Positions 60,717 to 64,000 of a DNA stretch of 64,000 nucleotides are shown piece after piece. The notes beneath the pieces are model-generated. The model was given only the letters and a program-made list of their open reading frames with translations, was not told where the DNA came from and made no database searches. Both the position numbers and the translations under genes were made by a program. Where the stretch lies: positions 1 through 64,000 of the forward strand of contig CAVRGL010000005.1 of the NCBI GenBank assembly GCA_963720735.1. The letters run 5' to 3'. Position 1 is the stretch's first letter, and each line of letters opens with the position of its first letter. This DNA is from JBBRHQ01 sp963720735 (GTDB taxonomy: Bacteria > Actinomycetota > Thermoleophilia > Solirubrobacterales > 70-9).

Positions 60717-61310
60717 CTAGGAGCCGTAGCTGACGAAAGCGATGCACCGCCCCAGATTCGGGAAGCCGAACTGCTTCCAGCCGTCGTTGCGGCACTGGTC
60801 CTTGCTCGACGGCAGAGGTGGCGCGTCCGTCACGGTGATGTCGCCGCTGATCACAGGCCGGTAGAAAGTCTGCTCTGGGGGCACCGGCGAGCAATCAGTC
60901 GCCGCTCGCCCGAGCGGACGAGTCCCCGCGAGGAGGGCGTCGGGACTGTCGTCGACCACCTCGACGGTCACGATCTGGCCGGAAAAGACCTGCCCACCAC
61001 TTTCGTAGTTGATGACCGCACTATTCCCACTGACGGCGAGACAGGTGACTTGGCCACCTTCTCTCACTTCGAACGACCCCACCGCTTGCGCGAACCCCAC
61101 CTGTCCGGTCGGATTCTCGCCGCTTGGGCCGCTCGTCGCGTTGAGCTGGATGAGAGAGAACCCGTTAGGGAAGTTAGCTGGCAGCCCATCCGTCAGCTGA
61201 ACCGAATCCTGCTGAGTCGCCGGCGGTGGCGCTGGCGCGGCGCTCGAGACGCTGGGCGAGGCCAACGCGGTCCCCACGATCGCCATGGTGAGAACCAGCT
61301 TTAGCTTCAT
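60717..61310 (-). CDS. Secreted protein with C-terminal GWKQFGF motif
   Basis: A 197-residue protein. The signal peptide is MKLKLVLTMAIVGTALASPSVSSAA. The body is beta-rich (FSLIQLNATSGPSGENPTGQVGFAQAVGSFEVREGGQVTCLAVSGNSAVINYE). The last 25 residues hold CRNDGWKQFGFPNLGRCIAFV, flanked by two Cys. The same motif ends the beta-propeller protein at 63173. The ATG at 61310 fits the signal better than the start at 61346. Confidence 0.75.
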   Translation of the reverse strand: MKLKLVLTMAIVGTALASPSVSSAAPAPPPATQQDSVQLTDGLPANFPNGFSLIQLNATSGPSGENPTGQVGFAQAVGSFEVREGGQVTCLAVSGNSAVINYESGGQVFSGQIVTVEVVDDSPDALLAGTRPLGRAATDCSPVPPEQTFYRPVISGDITVTDAPPLPSSKDQCRNDGWKQFGFPNLGRCIAFVSYGS

Positions 61311-61395
61311 GATGGCTCCTCTCGACCCAGATCCCTGGTGATGCATGGTCTACCACTGCGGACGCGGGCGCACAAGAGAGAGACGTCTCCTCCGA

Positions 61396-61417
61396 CATTT
61401 GCTGCGCAGTATCTCGC
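61396..61417 (-). promoter_or_regulatory. Orphan start module with MSEE remnant
   Basis: On the minus strand GCGAGATACTGCGCAGC is followed three bases later by ATG TCG GAG GAG, the first codons of an array member, then unrelated sequence. The module is kept while the gene has gone. It matches the blocks at 42851, 44880 and 57995. Confidence 0.55.
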
Positions 61418-61509
61418 CTGTGCCGGAGCACGGGTTTGGCGGGCGCATTGGCGCAGTGACCGGGAGGGCCGCGCTAGAACTTGCGACCCCAGCCTGACGG
61501 CACAACCCA

Positions 61510-61547
61510 TTGACGCTGGCCCCCGCAGGGCCGGGGGCCAGCGTCAA
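61510..61547 (-). terminator. Perfect 15-base hairpin after the small secreted gene
   Basis: Arms at 61510-61524 and 61533-61547 match perfectly with an eight-base loop. It lies 30 bases beyond the stop of the gene at 61577 on the minus strand, the position of its terminator. Confidence 0.7.
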
Positions 61548-61576
61548 CGACTAGAGGTGATGCGCCTCCGGGGCAG

Positions 61577-61861
61577 TCAGCCGGCGCGGGTCGGGTTGCA
61601 CCCGATGCCAGGTGGCGGCCCCTCCTGCCCGGCGATCCCGAGGCGGACGTCCTGCCCCCAGTTCTGGGTGATGGTGTCCGTTTGGCCCTGGTTGAAGTCG
61701 TTCAGACCAGAGAATGCGCAGAGCGAATGTGCGTGGTCGCGGATCGCGGTGGGCTTCCCACCGCCGCCCGGAGGACCTGTTATTTCCCCAGCGAGCGCAG
61801 AGCTTGCACTCAGAGCCGAGATGGCAGTTACACAGACGGCAACAGCGAGCTTTTTCCGCAT
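61577..61861 (-). CDS. Small secreted protein
   Basis: A 94-residue protein with a signal peptide (MRKKLAVAVCVTAISALSASSALAG). The mature part of about 70 residues has GPPGGGGKPTAIRDHAHSLCAFSGLNDFNQGQTDTITQNWGQDVRLGIAGQEG, ending GCNPTRAG, with two Cys. Similar exported microproteins are known from Actinobacteria without a role. ATG at 61861 is followed by clear signal features. Confidence 0.7.
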   Translation of the reverse strand: MRKKLAVAVCVTAISALSASSALAGEITGPPGGGGKPTAIRDHAHSLCAFSGLNDFNQGQTDTITQNWGQDVRLGIAGQEGPPPGIGCNPTRAG

Positions 61862-62335
61862 GCCGCACCTCCCGCTTGTGGTGGCCTTTGGTACGGGCGA
61901 AGCCTATCGCCCCGAGCGAGGTAGCGGCTGCCGTCCGGCCGATCACGACGCAGCCGATCCCGTCGACGATCGGCCAGCATCCTGACCGAGGAGCGCCTGG
62001 TGGCCGTCGGGCAGCAATCGCGGCGCCGTCAGGCGGGTGACCTAGCTCTCCCGACAAGCGAGGACCGAGGCGCGTTTGTTGGGGGATTGCCGCTGACGGG
62101 CTTATCTAAGAAATCGCTCCCAGGCAGGCGTGGGGCTCCCCTCCCCCTGAGGGCGCTCCTCAGTGCCTGACTCGCCGTCCCTATTCGCCGGTGCCGCGGC
62201 GCCACAGGGTCCCATCCTTACCGCCCGAGGGGACTGCCAAGGGGGTCTGAGACAGCTACCGAAGCGGCCTAGCCATGCTGTCGCGTTGGCCCGCCGCGTT
62301 GTGGTTGGGGACGTGATGGGCGTATCGCATTCGTC
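61862..62335. other. Gene-free region of 474 bases
   Basis: No frame with a ribosome site and recognisable content is seen. It lies between the small secreted gene start and the stop of the next minus-strand gene, so it includes the promoter of the former and probably the terminator of the latter. Antisense frames here look like shadows. Confidence 0.5.
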
Positions 62336-63136
62336 CTACCCGCGCAGGATGATCCTTCGGTCGGCGTGATCGGCGATGCAGCCGACGGAAAGGCAGACGA
62401 CGGCGTCCGCCGACACGTCAGCGGGACCACCGTTGAACTTGCCGTCAAGCGGCTTGAATGTGACCGACCATTGCTGGGCAGCACCGTTGCAGGGGACGTT
62501 GGCGAGCAGGCCTGTGCGAGCGGTCGTCGTCCGGTCGCCCCTCGGCTGGGACAGGGTCCCGGAAACTTGGCCCAAGGACCCATCCGGGCAGGTGAGCGTG
62601 CCGGTAACGGTTGCGACCCCCGTCTTGGGGTCGAACTGGCCGAAGCGATCGACGCTGAGTTCGAATGCCAGCGCCTCGACGGAAAGGTTCAGCGTGCCGC
62701 CGTTGCCACCGCCGATGTCGGCCACCACGATGTGGTAGGTCTGGCTCGCTTTCGCCGAGAAGGTCCCAACGCCGGCGAAGCAGGTGACCGCCGACAGGCT
62801 GCCAGGTGACCCTGTCAGCACAGCCACACCCGTGGTGTAGTTGGTGGATCCGGACGTCGAGATGACGAGGCTCTGATCGGCGGAGGGCGTGTACTCGTAC
62901 CAGACCGTGGCGGCGCCGGAAACCGGAATCCCACAGGCCGCCAAAGCTTCGGCGTCGGTTGCGTCGGTTGTCGCCTCGCTCGTATCGAGCGTCTGCGAGA
63001 ACGGTACCGAGGGGATCTGGGTGGCCTGCTCGAAGGTGTCGTTGGGCGGCGCCTGCGCCCAGGCCGGACCGCTCGCCACCCCCAACCCGATTACCGCCGA
63101 CGTGAAAGCTAATAGGAAATAGGTTCGCACCTTCAT
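62336..63136 (-). CDS. Secreted protein with PPC-like beta domain
   Basis: A 266-residue exported protein. The signal peptide is MKVRTYFLLAFTSAVIGLGVASGPAWAQA. PNDTFEQATQIPSVPFSQTLDTSEATTDATDAEAL is the start of a bacterial pre-peptidase C-terminal-like domain, followed by VWYEYTPSADQSLVISTSGSTNYTTGVAVLTGS and YHIVVADIGGGNGGTLNLSVE. The second half is beta-rich with Cys pairs (LTCPDGSLGQVSGTLSQ, CLSVGCIAD). Function unknown. Confidence 0.75.
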   Translation of the reverse strand: MKVRTYFLLAFTSAVIGLGVASGPAWAQAPPNDTFEQATQIPSVPFSQTLDTSEATTDATDAEALAACGIPVSGAATVWYEYTPSADQSLVISTSGSTNYTTGVAVLTGSPGSLSAVTCFAGVGTFSAKASQTYHIVVADIGGGNGGTLNLSVEALAFELSVDRFGQFDPKTGVATVTGTLTCPDGSLGQVSGTLSQPRGDRTTTARTGLLANVPCNGAAQQWSVTFKPLDGKFNGGPADVSADAVVCLSVGCIADHADRRIILRG

Positions 63137-63172
63137 CGAGAGCCTCCTGTTGTGATCGGCGCCAGGTGGCGC

Positions 63173-64000
63173 TCAGTTCGGGCGGAACGGATTGGGCGGC
63201 GTCGGCGGGCAGAACTTCAGATGGATGCCGTGGCGCTCGAGCGCATCGCAGATTCTCGTCAAGACGACGAAGGCCACGCAGCGCCCCTGGCTTTGGAAGC
63301 CGAACTGCTTCCAGCCACCGTTCATGCACTGGGCCGTCGTGGTTGGCAGGCGCGGCAGCGGCGTGATCGCGATCGCGTACGGGCTGGTGCCCGCCGCCAC
63401 TGCGGCCGGTGACTTTGGGCTCAGGGCTCCGCCGGCGCCTACCGAGTACTGCGAGACGGTATTGGAGAGCTGCGATATGGCGTCACCCTCATTGACGGCG
63501 TAGACGTTCTTGCCGTTACCGCTGATCGCAATCCCCGCTGGGAAGGGTCCTGCGGCTACCGAGGCCGGCGACTTCGGACTAAGTGTCCCGTTGGTTCCCA
63601 CCGTGTACTGCAGCACCGTGCCGATGGACACGCCAGTGGTCTCGGAGAACTGAGAGTGGGTTACGTAAACGCTCCGACCGTCGGGGCTCACCACCAGTCT
63701 GAACGGGTCTGTCCCCGCCGGCACGGTGGGAGGCGACTTCGGGCTCAGGGTTCCGTCCGCCGCCACGGTGTACTGAAGTACCGCGCCCGGGAGCCCTGAT
63801 CCGGCATCGGCGTCGACGACATAGACGTTCTGGCCGTCAGGGCTGACCGCCACGCTGCTCAGCTCGATGTATGGGTCCCCGTCCACCGCCACGGTGGGAG
63901 GCGACTTCGGGCTCAGGGTTCCATCCGCGCCCACTGTGTACTGAGACACCGCGCTTCCGCCCATGACGTAGAGGTTTCGACCGTCTGGGCTGATCGCCAG
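63173..64000 (-). CDS. Beta-propeller (lactonase-like) exported protein, 5-prime end outside the window
   Basis: At least 275 residues with repeated blades of the YVTN/lactonase type: SPDGQNVYVVDADAGSGLPGAVLQYTVAADGTLSPKSPPTVPAGTDPFRLVVSPDGRSVYVTHSQF. The C-terminus has CMNGGWKQFGFQSQGRCVAFV, the motif shared with the gene at 60717, then LTRICDALERHGIHLKFCPP. The frame is open at the edge of the window (LAISPDGRNLYVMGGS), so a signal peptide would lie outside. The motif probably binds or anchors at the cell surface. Confidence 0.8.
   Translation of the reverse strand: MAISPDGRNLYVMGGSAVSQYTVGADGTLSPKSPPTVAVDGDPYIELSSVAVSPDGQNVYVVDADAGSGLPGAVLQYTVAADGTLSPKSPPTVPAGTDPFRLVVSPDGRSVYVTHSQFSETTGVSIGTVLQYTVGTNGTLSPKSPASVAAGPFPAGIAISGNGKNVYAVNEGDAISQLSNTVSQYSVGAGGALSPKSPAAVAAGTSPYAIAITPLPRLPTTTAQCMNGGWKQFGFQSQGRCVAFVVLTRICDALERHGIHLKFCPPTPPNPFRPN

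Noticed and set aside
61460..61505. A degraded tRNA 3-prime end on the minus strand (GGTCGCAAGTTC stretch)
   Set aside because: The T-arm does not pair properly and no acceptor or anticodon arm can be drawn. The similarity is too weak to call.

Overview
The window is about 64 kb of very GC-rich DNA from a high-GC Gram-positive bacterium. The order trigger factor, clpP, clpX, valS, folC, ndk, maf, mreBCD, PBP2, rodA, RNase G/E, rplU, rpmA, obg, proB is a backbone known from Actinobacteria. That order, together with many SnoaL-like genes starting MSQENVE and secreted proteins with a GWKQFGF tail, suggests the deep actinobacterial class Thermoleophilia (Solirubrobacterales-like). The taxonomic call is inference from gene order and protein style; there is no rRNA gene here.

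Positions 1 to 31 kb are almost all on the minus strand and carry that backbone. It covers proline synthesis, ribosome GTPase and L21/L27, RNase G/E, the rod-shape elongasome, nucleotide housekeeping, folate, valyl-tRNA synthetase, the Clp protease and trigger factor. Accessory genes are inserted in it: a DUF2182/DUF1326 pair, a TetR-controlled alpha/beta hydrolase fused to a glycosyltransferase, an EAL protein, a beta-helix protein, a GNAT, a hydrolase, an M23 peptidase and a plus-strand molybdopterin oxidoreductase.

Positions 31 to 42 kb hold mixed genes: a CtaG-like assembly protein, a ferritin-like protein, a GH15 trehalase/glucoamylase, glyoxalase-fold proteins and several exported proteins. 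One of these is a 586-residue Gly/Asn-rich secreted protein built from long, nearly identical DNA repeats. An FMN reductase and a lipoprotein follow.

Positions 42 to 61 kb are the accessory region. Eleven intact and two broken SnoaL-like (NTF2-fold) paralogues, plus smaller fragments, sit in two clusters. Inside each multi-gene run the spacing is fixed: stop, three bases, ATG. Copies of the junction, of the start module and of gene ends also occur without genes. Between the clusters lie a substrate-binding protein without a signal peptide, an ECF sigma factor, small conserved unknowns, a PRC-barrel protein, a tRNA-His 3-prime fragment, a membrane glycosyltransferase, an RTX remnant and an IS110 element. 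A second IS110 remnant lies inside the second cluster. The last 3.5 kb encode exported proteins, ending in a beta-propeller gene that runs off the window.

At least seven genes (obgE, rplU, DUF2182, DUF1326, a VOC protein, a small secreted protein and the IS110 transposase) each need a one-base correction to read as full-length family members. Sequence error is the simplest explanation for the essential genes, so these calls should be read with that in mind.
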